From positions 1-44,491 of the IMG/VR virus record IMGVR_UViG_3300031963_000285: DNA of 44,491 bases, one strand, 5' to 3'. The notes under the pieces were generated by a model. It was given only the letters and a program-made list of their open reading frames with translations. It ran no database searches and was not told where the DNA came from. The position numbers and the translations under genes are program-made. The stretch comes from a virus. Positions 23,198 through 30,632 of this stretch are shown piece after piece; positions within the stretch are counted from its first letter, which is position 1; each line of letters starts with the position of its first letter.

Positions 23198-23485
23198 ATG
23201 AGAAAAATCACAAAAGAGGCCTGCGATGCCCTGATGGGCGGTCGCGACTTTAAGAAGGCCAACATGAGCGTCCTAGACGGATGCATGTACCTTCACGGCA
23301 ACAAGATTGCGAAGATTGTTGTAGACGAGAACGGCCTGCCGCACTTGTGGGTGACCACCGCGGGGTGGACATCGAACACAACGAAGGAACGGCTCAACGG
23401 CCTGCCCGGAGTTCATGTCACTCAGAAAGACTTCCGGTTCTACCTGAACGGGAAGATGTGGAACGGGGAATGGACAGAGGTATGA
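23198..23485 (+). CDS. Conserved small phage protein, unknown function
   Basis: 95 residues. The series ITKEACDALMGGRDFKKANM, YLHGNKIAKI, WVTTAGWTSNTTKERLNGLPGV and FYLNGKMWNGEW is a family I have seen in many phages, always unnamed. Compact alpha/beta, no catalytic residues evident. CACTCACA leader upstream; overlaps the next small gene by ATGA. Confidence 0.75.
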   Translation: MRKITKEACDALMGGRDFKKANMSVLDGCMYLHGNKIAKIVVDENGLPHLWVTTAGWTSNTTKERLNGLPGVHVTQKDFRFYLNGKMWNGEWTEV

Positions 23486-23619
23486 GCGACAACAAGAAGA
23501 TGATGGTCACGGCAGGCGTATTGTCTGCCGGCCTCTTCGCCTGCGTGATGTTGCAGGCCATTTGGGCAGGATGCATGATTGGCATGATGCTCATCCTTTG
23601 TTTATCAGCAATCAAGTAA
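23482..23619 (+). CDS. Small two-helix membrane protein
   Basis: 45 residues, starting in an ATGA overlap with the gene before. After a short polar start (MSDNKKM) the rest is hydrophobic with a central Gly/Cys turn, compatible with one long or two short membrane helices. The stop codon TAA lies inside a palindrome copy (23615-23632). Function unknown. Confidence 0.55.
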   Translation: MSDNKKMMVTAGVLSAGLFACVMLQAIWAGCMIGMMLILCLSAIK

Positions 23620-23632
23620 CTTCAAAGATACC
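23615..23632. repeat. 18-bp palindrome copy supplying a stop codon
   Basis: AGTAACTTCAAAGATACC; the TAA of the upstream gene is within it and the next ATG follows after one base. Confidence 0.8.
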
Positions 23633-23633
23633 T

Positions 23634-24269
23634 ATGGGAACGACACGATACGCCATTGTCGAGCATGGCACTGAAAACCTCAGCTTCGACATCTACACCG
23701 AGTTCGGTGGCTTTGCGAACATATACCATGAGGAGGGGTCTTGGAGGTCTCAGTACTTTCAGGAGAGTTGGAAGGACACGCAGCCCGACATGATGACACG
23801 CTCCACAATCAGGGATTGGGGGGCTCAGAGCCTTTCACGTAATACGCTTGTGCTTGACGCGATAGAATACATGCACGCTTCGGATGATGTCGAGCTCCAC
23901 ATCGTGCAACTTGTTTCACTTGAAGAATTAACCAATCCAATGACAAAAGAACAGGCAATCGTGCGGGTCAAGGACTCCGCATCTTCCATCTTCAGCAAGG
24001 ACGATGTTCTTGCTATCATCAACGGAATCGCAGCACCTGAGCCAACGCTCGACACCGAAACGCTCGGGATGTTTGTCACCGAGCTGTACGATATCCTCGG
24101 AGATATCAAGAACGGGCGCGGAATCACGGCTTCAGACCAAATCGAGTTTAAGATTTACAACGGCAACGAGATTCACGTTGAAGACCTTGAGCTCGACACG
24201 GATGACCTGAGAAATAAACTCGAGGATGTCCTTGACCGCATGACAGAAATTTTCCTTACAGAAGAGTAA
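23634..24269 (+). CDS. Early protein of unknown function
   Basis: 211 residues from ATG 23634 (MGTTRYAIVEHG) just after the palindrome; the longer frame from 23562 would overlap the membrane protein. N-terminal alpha/beta part with aromatic residues, a Met at about residue 103 that could be an internal start (MTKEQAIVRV), and an acidic C-terminal half (EDLELDTDDLRNKLEDVL). Possibly two fused short proteins. Not recognised. Confidence 0.6.
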   Translation: MGTTRYAIVEHGTENLSFDIYTEFGGFANIYHEEGSWRSQYFQESWKDTQPDMMTRSTIRDWGAQSLSRNTLVLDAIEYMHASDDVELHIVQLVSLEELTNPMTKEQAIVRVKDSASSIFSKDDVLAIINGIAAPEPTLDTETLGMFVTELYDILGDIKNGRGITASDQIEFKIYNGNEIHVEDLELDTDDLRNKLEDVLDRMTEIFLTEE

Positions 24270-24282
24270 CTTCAAAGATACC
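24265..24282. repeat. 18-bp palindrome copy supplying a stop codon
   Basis: AGTAACTTCAAAGATACC, identical to the copy at 23615 and again containing the stop of the upstream gene; next ATG 6 bp later. Confidence 0.8.
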
Positions 24283-24288
24283 ACTCAC

Positions 24289-24705
24289 ATGACACTCACA
24301 GAAATCAAATTCCAATTCATCCGCGAGGCGGTTGCATCCATCTTCCTGAGCGAAGGAACCTACCACGACCTGACAAGCGACAATCCGGACTCGAACGCCC
24401 GTGTCGTGAAGTGGGAGCCGTTCGAAGACGACCACGACAGCGAGGTCATCGGCTACATTGACGATGCGGTGGCCAACATGGCTCACATCATTACGGGAGA
24501 CCTCGTGGTCAACACATGCTGGCTACTCGGGGTCAACGATGAAGGCGTGCCTGAAATCATGGGCTTCCCGTTCATTCACGAGGCCAATGCCGTGATGTCG
24601 GTGCATGACCACTTCAAGGCTGTTGTCACGGACACGAGCACGGCCATGCGATTCTGCGAAGAGAACGATTTGAATTTTTCCAACGTCCAAGTAACATTCC
24701 GATGA
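24289..24705 (+). CDS. Early protein of unknown function
   Basis: 138 residues, acidic, alpha/beta, preceded by ACTCAC. The opening LTEIKFQFIREAVASIF is a helix; the rest has short strands (HIITGDLVVNTCWLLGV). No family recognised. Overlaps the next gene by ATGA. Confidence 0.58.
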   Translation: MTLTEIKFQFIREAVASIFLSEGTYHDLTSDNPDSNARVVKWEPFEDDHDSEVIGYIDDAVANMAHIITGDLVVNTCWLLGVNDEGVPEIMGFPFIHEANAVMSVHDHFKAVVTDTSTAMRFCEENDLNFSNVQVTFR

Positions 24706-25121
24706 AAAAGGTAAACTTCCCCAAGAGCCCGCTGCACAGCAGCATCGTCAGTGTCACCGAGCAAATCGGTGACACTTGCAAGTGCACGATTGTCAAGCTG
24801 ACCAAGCGAGGCCGCAAGCTGTTCAGCGAGGGTGACGAGACCCTGCTGCTGAGCAAGTACCTCAGGGACGCATCCGAGATTAACGAGGTGGCGCGGGGCT
24901 TCTTGCTGTACGACACCACGCTCGACTACGATGCCATCGAGGACTTGCTCGAGAACGATATCGACCACTTGGCCGAGTTGGTGCACGAGGAAAGGTGCAA
25001 GCTCGTGTGGTTCAAGTCGACCGCCACACCATCTGAAATCATGTCCGCATCCATGGGATGGGATGGCTTTTATTCTTTGTCCAACGCTCAATACAAGGTT
25101 CTCCATGACTCCGAAAAATAA
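24702..25121 (+). CDS. Early protein of unknown function
   Basis: 139 residues: an N-terminal strand-rich part with KLTKRGRKLFSEGDETLL, then an acidic helical part (YDAIEDLLENDIDHLAELVHEE). No signal peptide or motif. It is coupled to both neighbours by overlaps. Confidence 0.58.
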   Translation: MKKVNFPKSPLHSSIVSVTEQIGDTCKCTIVKLTKRGRKLFSEGDETLLLSKYLRDASEINEVARGFLLYDTTLDYDAIEDLLENDIDHLAELVHEERCKLVWFKSTATPSEIMSASMGWDGFYSLSNAQYKVLHDSEK

Positions 25122-25599
25122 CTGCAACTGCGAACACTGCGCTCAGCCGATGCCGGACTTCAGCAATCTTGGCGACCATGCCATCATGCAGCTCGGGATG
25201 ATGGCCGCTCGCGTGGTAATCAACGGCTCAACAGACTACTCGGACTGGGAGTTTGTACCATACGGACGGCACAATGGCGAGTGCGTGAACAGATGTATCG
25301 CCATCATGCATGCCATCCACACCGACACGCTTTCGTACAATGAGGAATGGACGGACACTGCGCTCACGCCATTGATGCGGGAGGTTAAATATTGGGGTAT
25401 CTTCAAGGATACCTCAGGCACTGACGACACGAAGCGTATCCTGACCTTCACGTCCAAGCACGAGGCTGCTGAATGGTTCATGAACGGGGATGGCCGGTGC
25501 AAGGAGCTTCACGACCAATACTACCCGAATGTATTCGAGTCTTGCAGACAGTACGGGGTTGATGTCAAGACCGTGTGGAACAAGGAGGAACAGCCATGA
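25105..25599 (+). CDS. Early protein with N-terminal Cys cluster
   Basis: 164 residues from ATG 25105, overlapping the previous gene by 17 bp. The first 15 residues hold NCNCEHCAQPM, three or four cysteines that could bind zinc. The rest is alpha/beta. The palindrome at 25396-25413 is read as GIFKDT. No family recognised. Confidence 0.58.
   Translation: MTPKNNCNCEHCAQPMPDFSNLGDHAIMQLGMMAARVVINGSTDYSDWEFVPYGRHNGECVNRCIAIMHAIHTDTLSYNEEWTDTALTPLMREVKYWGIFKDTSGTDDTKRILTFTSKHEAAEWFMNGDGRCKELHDQYYPNVFESCRQYGVDVKTVWNKEEQP
25396..25413. repeat. 18-bp palindrome copy with compensatory arms
   Basis: GGTATCTTCAAGGATACC: both arms differ from the consensus, yet remain exactly complementary. Confidence 0.8.
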
Positions 25600-25835
25600 G
25601 CGCGATATCAGAAATCGGGATTGAGATTGCGATGGTTCTTGAGACGGGAATCACCAAGGAACTCAAGTTGGCATTCACAAAGCGGTGGATTGAGGAGGGG
25701 CACTTTTCCCTGCTCGAGACCATGAGAAAGGTGATGTGCCAAGGCGAGAGCGAGGACACGGCATTCGCGACAGCGATGTCTGCGTATTGGACGGGGCACA
25801 TCATCAATCAGTCCCAACGGACATGCCAAAACTGA
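25596..25835 (+). CDS. Small helical early protein
   Basis: 79 residues from ATG 25596 in an ATGA overlap with the gene before (longer start rejected). Mostly helical, slightly acidic, with one possible amphipathic surface (EIGIEIAMVLETGIT). Not recognised. Confidence 0.55.
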   Translation: MSAISEIGIEIAMVLETGITKELKLAFTKRWIEEGHFSLLETMRKVMCQGESEDTAFATAMSAYWTGHIINQSQRTCQN

Positions 25836-26296
25836 CAGACGACGGGTTCACGCTTTCATGCGTGTTCCCTGAGGACTTGGATTCCGGTGGTAACTTCAAG
25901 GTTCCCGATGGCGTGAAGGTCATCGGGAAGATGGCCTTCGACAGGGTCGCTACTATCATCCGCTCTGTGACGCTGCCGTTCGGACTCATTTCGATTGACT
26001 CGTGGGCATTCAAGGGGTGCTACGGGCTAACCGACATCGAGATACCTCAGACGGTCAGGACAATCAGCAAGGGAGCGTTCGAGAGATGCTCGGAACTTGT
26101 CGTGATTGAAATCTACTCGACCTACATGGACTACCTCGGGGACGCATTCAGTGTCTGCGGTAGCGTCAAGCAGGTAGTGGCCATGCAGCACATACAAGAT
26201 GCCGTATGGTCTCAATGCGTCCGGCACTGGGATGCGAGCGACTACCACAAGGACAGGCCGCTCGGAGTGCTTGGGAATAAGCTGAAAAAATTGTGA
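25823..26296 (+). CDS. BspA-type leucine-rich repeat (LRR_5) protein
   Basis: 157 residues from ATG 25823. Residues about 28-95 hold repeats of the LRR_5 type: KVIGKMAFDR, SVTLPFGLISIDSWAFKGCYGLTDIEIP and TVRTISKGAFERCSELVVIEI. Such repeats are abundant in surface proteins of Bacteroidota and protists and mediate binding. In phage this looks like a host-derived accessory gene; no signal peptide, so it acts inside the cell or in the virion. A palindrome copy near the start is read GNFKVP. Confidence 0.75.
   Translation: MPKLTDDGFTLSCVFPEDLDSGGNFKVPDGVKVIGKMAFDRVATIIRSVTLPFGLISIDSWAFKGCYGLTDIEIPQTVRTISKGAFERCSELVVIEIYSTYMDYLGDAFSVCGSVKQVVAMQHIQDAVWSQCVRHWDASDYHKDRPLGVLGNKLKKL
25889..25906. repeat. 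18-bp palindrome copy inside LRR gene
   Basis: GGTAACTTCAAGGTTCCC, one mismatch in the right arm; read GNFKVP. Confidence 0.65.
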
Positions 26297-26321
26297 TTGT
26301 TTAATTATTGTACTATATTTG
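26291..26321 (+). promoter_or_regulatory. Internal early promoter
   Basis: TTG (26291-26293), 20-bp AT-rich spacer, TATATTTG (26314-26321). Starts about 5-10 nt before the ATG at 26334. It overlaps the stop of the LRR gene and would give independent control of the genes that follow. Confidence 0.7.
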
Positions 26322-26333
26322 TATATAAATCGT

Positions 26334-26699
26334 ATGGAATTCAAACAGCAGATAAGGCTCAGGGTCAACGAGTTGCTCTCTGAGAAGGACAAACTCACCA
26401 TTGAGTTCGACAAGGCGTTGTTCCACGATAGGGACATGGTGGTTGCGGACAAGATGCTCAACCGCATCAACATGCTGAACGAGAGCATCATCATCAACAT
26501 GCGGGCCCTGATGGAGACGGACGACTCCGGCCTGCTGAAGAAGTCGACCGACAGCGAGGACTTTTTGAACTACATCATCAGCACGAAGACGAAGTTCACG
26601 AAAGAGGTAACCTCGAAGTTACCTGACATTGAGTCGCGTGTTGCTACAGAGAACCTCATCATCGCCTACGACCAAATGTATTGGGAGATAAAGAAATGA
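26334..26699 (+). CDS. Helical early protein of unknown function
   Basis: 121 residues from ATG 26334, chosen because the promoter lies over earlier start codons. Predicted all-helical, with coiled-coil-like spacing (LRVNELLSEKDKLTIEFDKAL, ADKMLNRINMLNESIIINM). A palindrome copy is read as VTSKLP near residue 95. No family recognised. Confidence 0.6.
   Translation: MEFKQQIRLRVNELLSEKDKLTIEFDKALFHDRDMVVADKMLNRINMLNESIIINMRALMETDDSGLLKKSTDSEDFLNYIISTKTKFTKEVTSKLPDIESRVATENLIIAYDQMYWEIKK
26606..26623. repeat. 18-bp palindrome copy inside a gene
   Basis: GGTAACCTCGAAGTTACC, the full consensus, read VTSKLP. Confidence 0.88.
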
Positions 26700-27154
26700 A
26701 ACAGCAATACGACATCGCCCGCCTGCACAAGGACTGCTTGGCGTGGTGCGAGAATCCATCATTCCATCCATGGATGGCGAACGCAGAGGTTGTACGGTTA
26801 AAAAGGCACTACCATGAGGTAGTTATTAATGGCAGCATTGTTGCCGCATTGGACGCTATTAATCGGCTTAACCCATATTTGATTATGGCCTTCGCCCAGT
26901 TTATCGGTCTTGACGTTGAAAGCTACCGAATCAAGCAGATGACCCGCGATGAAGCTGTGCGGGACTACCTTGACAGCATCCCCGAAGGCGGTGAGTTGGT
27001 CGATGGGTGGGTGAAATATACGGTCAATGAGATTGTTTACGCAATAACCAACAGTGAAATGCACTGGCTTGTTCGTGTAGGCGAGTGTACATTCAGCTTC
27101 GCCTACACCTTCCTTCGTCTCGACCTTCACGACAAATACATGGACGCGGTATGA
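26696..27154 (+). CDS. Early protein of unknown function (possible paralogue pair)
   Basis: 152 residues from ATG 26696 in an ATGA overlap. The segment LNPYLIMAFAQFIGLDVESY resembles VFAFGLDSDYTEAFASFIGINPDDY in the next gene but one, so the two may be distant paralogues. Acidic alpha/beta; no known domain. Confidence 0.58.
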   Translation: MKQQYDIARLHKDCLAWCENPSFHPWMANAEVVRLKRHYHEVVINGSIVAALDAINRLNPYLIMAFAQFIGLDVESYRIKQMTRDEAVRDYLDSIPEGGELVDGWVKYTVNEIVYAITNSEMHWLVRVGECTFSFAYTFLRLDLHDKYMDAV

Positions 27155-27639
27155 GCAACGAACGCAAACCGCTCCTTACGGAGGAGCAGATTCAGGAGAT
27201 GTTGGAATATGCACGAAAAAGGGGCAATTCAAAATGGTGGTACTTTTTCCAATGGGGAATTGAGATTGAATTCCCAAGCCAATGGGGAGAACTAAATCGC
27301 TTTTATCGTAAGTTGAACGGAATATCCATCATGGATTTATATGAATCGGACATGCCGATTGTCCTCGCCTTCCTGCGCGGAAAAACCAAGCGCGTCCTGA
27401 ACCTCGACCGCCTACGTGCGGATGTAAAGGCGTGGGTGGATGACTCTGAGAGGAAGTATCCTGAGTGGATGCAAGCCAAGTTCGACAAGATGCACATCCA
27501 AGGAAATTACTTTGTATTTGAGAAAGAACAGCTTCGCGTGTTCGCATTTGGATTGGATTCAGATTATACAGAAGCGTTTGCTTCGTTCATCGGCATCAAC
27601 CCCGATGACTACTTCGAGGAAGTGGAGGTGACGGGATGA
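27151..27639 (+). CDS. Early protein of unknown function
   Basis: 162 residues from ATG 27151 (MSNERKPLLTEEQIQEM), in an ATGA overlap. Rich in Trp, Phe and Tyr (WWYFFQWGIEIEFPSQWGE). Its C-terminal part has the FIGIN motif seen as FIGLD in the preceding gene. No family recognised. More AT-rich than the genes before 26 kb. Confidence 0.58.
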   Translation: MSNERKPLLTEEQIQEMLEYARKRGNSKWWYFFQWGIEIEFPSQWGELNRFYRKLNGISIMDLYESDMPIVLAFLRGKTKRVLNLDRLRADVKAWVDDSERKYPEWMQAKFDKMHIQGNYFVFEKEQLRVFAFGLDSDYTEAFASFIGINPDDYFEEVEVTG

Positions 27640-27875
27640 CTGAGGACAAGATTGACACTATAGGCTTCTGGACAACACTTGCATTGATGCTTATTGTTGT
27701 TGTGCTGATAATCGTGGCACTGACCATGAGAAATACAAAGACATCGAACGAGCTCACGCTCACCCGGGACTCTCTCACCGAGTGCCGGTCAAGTCTTTGC
27801 GAGAAGCAAGACTCAGGGATGGTGATTTTCGTCGTCCCTTGTTCAAGAAAATGTAAAGAAGGAGGATTCAAATGA
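27636..27875 (+). CDS. Single-pass membrane protein
   Basis: 79 residues. One strong transmembrane helix at about residues 12-30 (TLALMLIVVVLIIVALTM), then a polar part with several cysteines (TECRSSLCEKQD, PCSRKCK). Begins in an ATGA overlap. N-terminal anchor plus Cys-rich tail might suit a periplasmic or cytoplasmic inhibitor; unknown. Confidence 0.6.
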   Translation: MTEDKIDTIGFWTTLALMLIVVVLIIVALTMRNTKTSNELTLTRDSLTECRSSLCEKQDSGMVIFVVPCSRKCKEGGFK

Positions 27876-28369
27876 GCGAGAAATACACACCTGAGCCGTG
27901 GAATGGCAACACGCATCAAGGACTTGGTGCAAAGGGGAAAATTTTGCCAAAAGCCGATTACCACCGTGCGACAGATTGCGTGAACGCCTGTGCAGGACAG
28001 AGGATTGACCTTGTTGAACTTGCGACAGCACACTATGATTCGTGCGTGTTGTGGGAAACAGAGATGATGAAAGCCATCGGTGAAGATGGTGTAGGCCCTG
28101 TATCTGAGGCCATTGCAAAACTGAAGGCACAGCGAGACGAGGCGGTGAAGGCGTTGGAATCCGCGCCCGTGTACCACTACCTGCCCGAAGTGCCGAAGGA
28201 TGGGGAGTGGGTTATTGGGTATTTCGATTACATGAATCAAGGTATAGCATATCTACACAGTGGGGATAGCTTTTGGAACAGGGTAGGTTATTCGCCTTAC
28301 CCCTACGCGTGGACGCGCATCCCACCGAAGCCGCCTGTGAAGAAAGGAGGAAGTGATGGAAACTCTTGA
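27872..28369 (+). CDS. Moron-like protein with DUF551-like C-terminus
   Basis: 165 residues. The N-terminal part (YTPEPWNG ... ATDCVNACAG) is an often-seen phage segment; a helix follows, then a C-terminal domain EVPKDGEWVIGYFD ... AWTRIPPKPP that resembles DUF551. A clear Shine-Dalgarno (GGAGG, 8 nt before the ATG at 27872), unlike most genes here, suggests recent import. The final PPKPPV is also the end of the 28624-28836 product. Confidence 0.65.
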   Translation: MSEKYTPEPWNGNTHQGLGAKGKILPKADYHRATDCVNACAGQRIDLVELATAHYDSCVLWETEMMKAIGEDGVGPVSEAIAKLKAQRDEAVKALESAPVYHYLPEVPKDGEWVIGYFDYMNQGIAYLHSGDSFWNRVGYSPYPYAWTRIPPKPPVKKGGSDGNS

Positions 28370-28631
28370 AGGATTAAATGTCGTGTTTCACGTCCAAACC
28401 AATGCCGAAATGTTCGGTATCAGCAAAAAACTTGCGGAAAGACAAGATTTAGCGGAAGAATACGCTATTGTCGCAGACGGAAATTCATTTGGCGGAATCA
28501 TTGTTTACGCCAAATACCACGGGAAGTGGTCGCCTAATCCGTGGTCATCAAGATGGTTGATTCGTGTATTGCTAATGACCATTGGGGTCTATTTGCCGCA
28601 TGTGAAACCAACGGAGGATTCAAATGAGTAA
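28356..28631 (+). CDS. Moron-like small protein
   Basis: 91 residues from ATG 28356, with AGGAGG 6 bases upstream. N-terminal helix, then a hydrophobic C-terminal part (WLIRVLLMTIGVYL) that may be a membrane segment. Overlaps the gene before by 14 bp. Not recognised. Confidence 0.55.
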   Translation: METLEGLNVVFHVQTNAEMFGISKKLAERQDLAEEYAIVADGNSFGGIIVYAKYHGKWSPNPWSSRWLIRVLLMTIGVYLPHVKPTEDSNE

Positions 28632-28836
28632 TAGCACAATGAGACGGGTTTTCAATCATGGTGACATCGTGAAGTTGGATGATGCGTATTTAAATTCTCT
28701 AGAAGTCATGGTTTTGAGCCAAACAACAGGCCGTCTTTTTACTACGGTCTGCGAGCCAAATGATACTGCAAACTATTGGGAAGTGATGACAAACAGGTTA
28801 TCACCGAAGCCGCCTGTAAAACCAACGGAGGGCTGA
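28624..28836 (+). CDS. Moron-like small protein ending PPKPPVKP-type tail
   Basis: 70 residues with a GGAGGATTCAA leader identical to that of the 27872 gene. Beta-rich, SH3-sized. Its last residues (SPKPPVKPTEG) repeat the end of the 27872-28369 product at DNA level, marking a cassette border. Unknown function. Confidence 0.55.
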   Translation: MSNSTMRRVFNHGDIVKLDDAYLNSLEVMVLSQTTGRLFTTVCEPNDTANYWEVMTNRLSPKPPVKPTEG

Positions 28837-28893
28837 ACAGCAGCATCGAACAGGTACTTTCTCAGTATGTACTGAGATTTTGGAATCAATAAA

Positions 28894-28911
28894 AGTAACC
28901 TCAAAGTTACC
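28894..28911. repeat. 18-bp palindrome copy, intergenic
   Basis: AGTAACCTCAAAGTTACC, 8 bp before the ATG at 28919; follows a short inverted repeat AGTA-TGT-ACT. Confidence 0.82.
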
Positions 28912-28918
28912 ACACAAC

Positions 28919-29218
28919 ATGTATAATGAAGTTTGCAACAAGGTGGCAGAGCAAGTAATCTCCATCTGGGAAATGTCAGAAGAAGAGCTGTTCTCGATGG
29001 ACAGGTCGCACCGATTCTCAAGCGCACGCCACATGATGTGGCAGAAGCTCAACGAACTCGGGATGCCGGTAAACGAAATCACGGACTGGACATCGTTCAA
29101 GGCCCGGAAGAAATTGAACCACGGGGTCATCAGCCTCGGCATCTCAGCCGGAAAAGAAAAGTTGAAAACAAACCCACTCTACCGGCAAGCCTACAAATCA
29201 ATCAACGTAAAACCTTGA
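28919..29218 (+). CDS. Early protein of unknown function
   Basis: 99 residues from ATG 28919 after the palindrome; an in-frame TTG at 28880 would place VTSKLP in the protein but is unlikely. Mostly helical and basic at the end (AGKEKLKTNPLYRQAYKSI). First gene of the recombination set; no family recognised. Confidence 0.58.
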   Translation: MYNEVCNKVAEQVISIWEMSEEELFSMDRSHRFSSARHMMWQKLNELGMPVNEITDWTSFKARKKLNHGVISLGISAGKEKLKTNPLYRQAYKSINVKP

Positions 29219-29231
29219 TACTCAACAAGTT

Positions 29232-29849
29232 ATGTCAGAACAGAAATCAGTATTCAAGACCCTGAGCGAAGTACCTATCAAGGATAAGGTCGAAAGCAAG
29301 GGCAAAATCGACTACCTCTCATGGGCGTATGCATGGAGCTTCCTCAAGCAGAACTACCCGACAGCGCAGCGCATCGTGTACGAGGACCCCGCTACCGGAT
29401 GGAACTACTTCACGGACGGGCGCACCGCTTGGGTCAAGGTGGGCGTGGAGGTCGACGGCCTTCAGCACATCGACTACCTCCCAATCATGGACAACCGCAA
29501 CAGCGCAATCCCGATTGAGAAGGTCAACCAATTCGATGTGAACAAAGCAATCCAAAGAAGCACCGCCAAGGCAATCGCCATGCACGGCCTCGGGTTGCAG
29601 TTATGGACGGGCGAAGACATCCCTTCAGCGGACGGGGAGCCGAAGCCTCAGGCAAAGGCCGAGGAAAAGCCTGCTGAAAAGGTCAAGCTCGAGAAGGGCG
29701 ACGAGAACTGGGAGAAGGTCGTCAGGTATGTCGAGGCCAACAAGACGCTGTCCACTCCGGCAATCGTGGCGCAGCTAGAGCGCAAGTACGAGCTCAGCAA
29801 GATTGTCATCAAGGAAATCTCACAACTCGTGGCAGGGGGCGGCAAATGA
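29232..29849 (+). CDS. Single-strand annealing protein, Sak3/DUF1071-like
   Basis: 205 residues. The first 130 residues match the DUF1071 (Sak3, Rad52 superfamily) plan: KIDYLSWAYAWSFLKQNYPTA, a beta-rich middle (GWNYFTDGRTAWVKVGVEV), and VNKAIQRSTAKAIAMHGLGL near the end. A charged linker (about 135-160) and a small helical tail follow. It would anneal complementary strands during phage recombination together with the exonuclease encoded next (4-bp overlap). Confidence 0.78.
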   Translation: MSEQKSVFKTLSEVPIKDKVESKGKIDYLSWAYAWSFLKQNYPTAQRIVYEDPATGWNYFTDGRTAWVKVGVEVDGLQHIDYLPIMDNRNSAIPIEKVNQFDVNKAIQRSTAKAIAMHGLGLQLWTGEDIPSADGEPKPQAKAEEKPAEKVKLEKGDENWEKVVRYVEANKTLSTPAIVAQLERKYELSKIVIKEISQLVAGGGK

Positions 29850-30583
29850 GCGAGAAGGTAATCGAGATGCTGAAGGACGACGCGAACTACTACGGGGAGT
29901 TCGGTCGTTCCTTCCTGAGCAACTCCGACATCGGGACGCTGCTCAACAACCCGGCTGACTTCGGCATCAAGCGTGAGGACGACAAGGCCTTGGCTCAGGG
30001 CAGGCTGTTCCATCAGCTGCTGCTCGAGCCGGAGAAGGCCGAGGGCGTGATTCACGTCGACGTTTCGACCCGCACGACAAAAGCCTACAAAGAAGCCCTA
30101 GAATCGCACGGAGTGTCTTTCCTGCTGCTTACCTCGGAAGTAGAGGAGATAATGGCTCTAGCGGCTCGTATGGTGGCAAATATCGCATTCTACGATGCAA
30201 TCTATGACAGCGGGAACGCATACGAGGTTCCGGCCATCGGGGAAATCCAAGGACAGATGTTCAAGGGCAAGTCCGACATCGTGGGAACGGAGTTCCTCAT
30301 CGACCTCAAGACCACGTCCGATATCATGTCGTTCAAGTACAGCGCGAAGAAGTACAACTACGACTCGCAGGCGTACATCTACGGACAGCTGTTCGGCAAG
30401 CCGCTCGTGTTCTACGTCATCGACAAGGCCACCATGCAGCTCGGGATATTCACGCCTACAGACGAGTTCATCGCTGGCGGCAAGGAGAAGGTCAGGCGTG
30501 CAATCGAGGTGTACCGGAACTACTTTGCCGAAGGGCATCCCGGTCGCATCGAAGACCACTGCATCATCGAGACGCTTTGGTGA
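29846..30583 (+). CDS. RecE/YqaJ-like PD-(D/E)XK exonuclease
   Basis: 245 residues. The catalytic core is seen as GKSDIVG (about 141) followed by a strand LIDLKTT (about 150-156), giving the Asp and D-x-K of the PD-(D/E)XK fold, with Tyr/Gln helix SAKKYNYDSQAYIYG after it, typical of DUF3799/RecE-type nucleases. An upstream ALAQGRLFHQLLLEP block is also typical. It should resect 5' ends for the annealing protein. Confidence 0.8.
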   Translation: MSEKVIEMLKDDANYYGEFGRSFLSNSDIGTLLNNPADFGIKREDDKALAQGRLFHQLLLEPEKAEGVIHVDVSTRTTKAYKEALESHGVSFLLLTSEVEEIMALAARMVANIAFYDAIYDSGNAYEVPAIGEIQGQMFKGKSDIVGTEFLIDLKTTSDIMSFKYSAKKYNYDSQAYIYGQLFGKPLVFYVIDKATMQLGIFTPTDEFIAGGKEKVRRAIEVYRNYFAEGHPGRIEDHCIIETLW

Positions 30584-30584
30584 G

Positions 30585-30602
30585 CGTCACTTCAAGGTTA
30601 CC
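30585..30602. repeat. 18-bp palindrome copy after exonuclease gene
   Basis: CGTCACTTCAAGGTTACC, two changes in the left arm, 2 bp after the stop. Confidence 0.65.
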
Positions 30603-30632
30603 AAAAGAATTATCACTGTTAATTTTTGTTTT

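Noticed and set aside
28880-28918. TTG start giving VTSKLP at the beginning of the 28919 protein
   Set aside because: The palindrome is intergenic in position and the ATG after it has better context; counted as non-coding.
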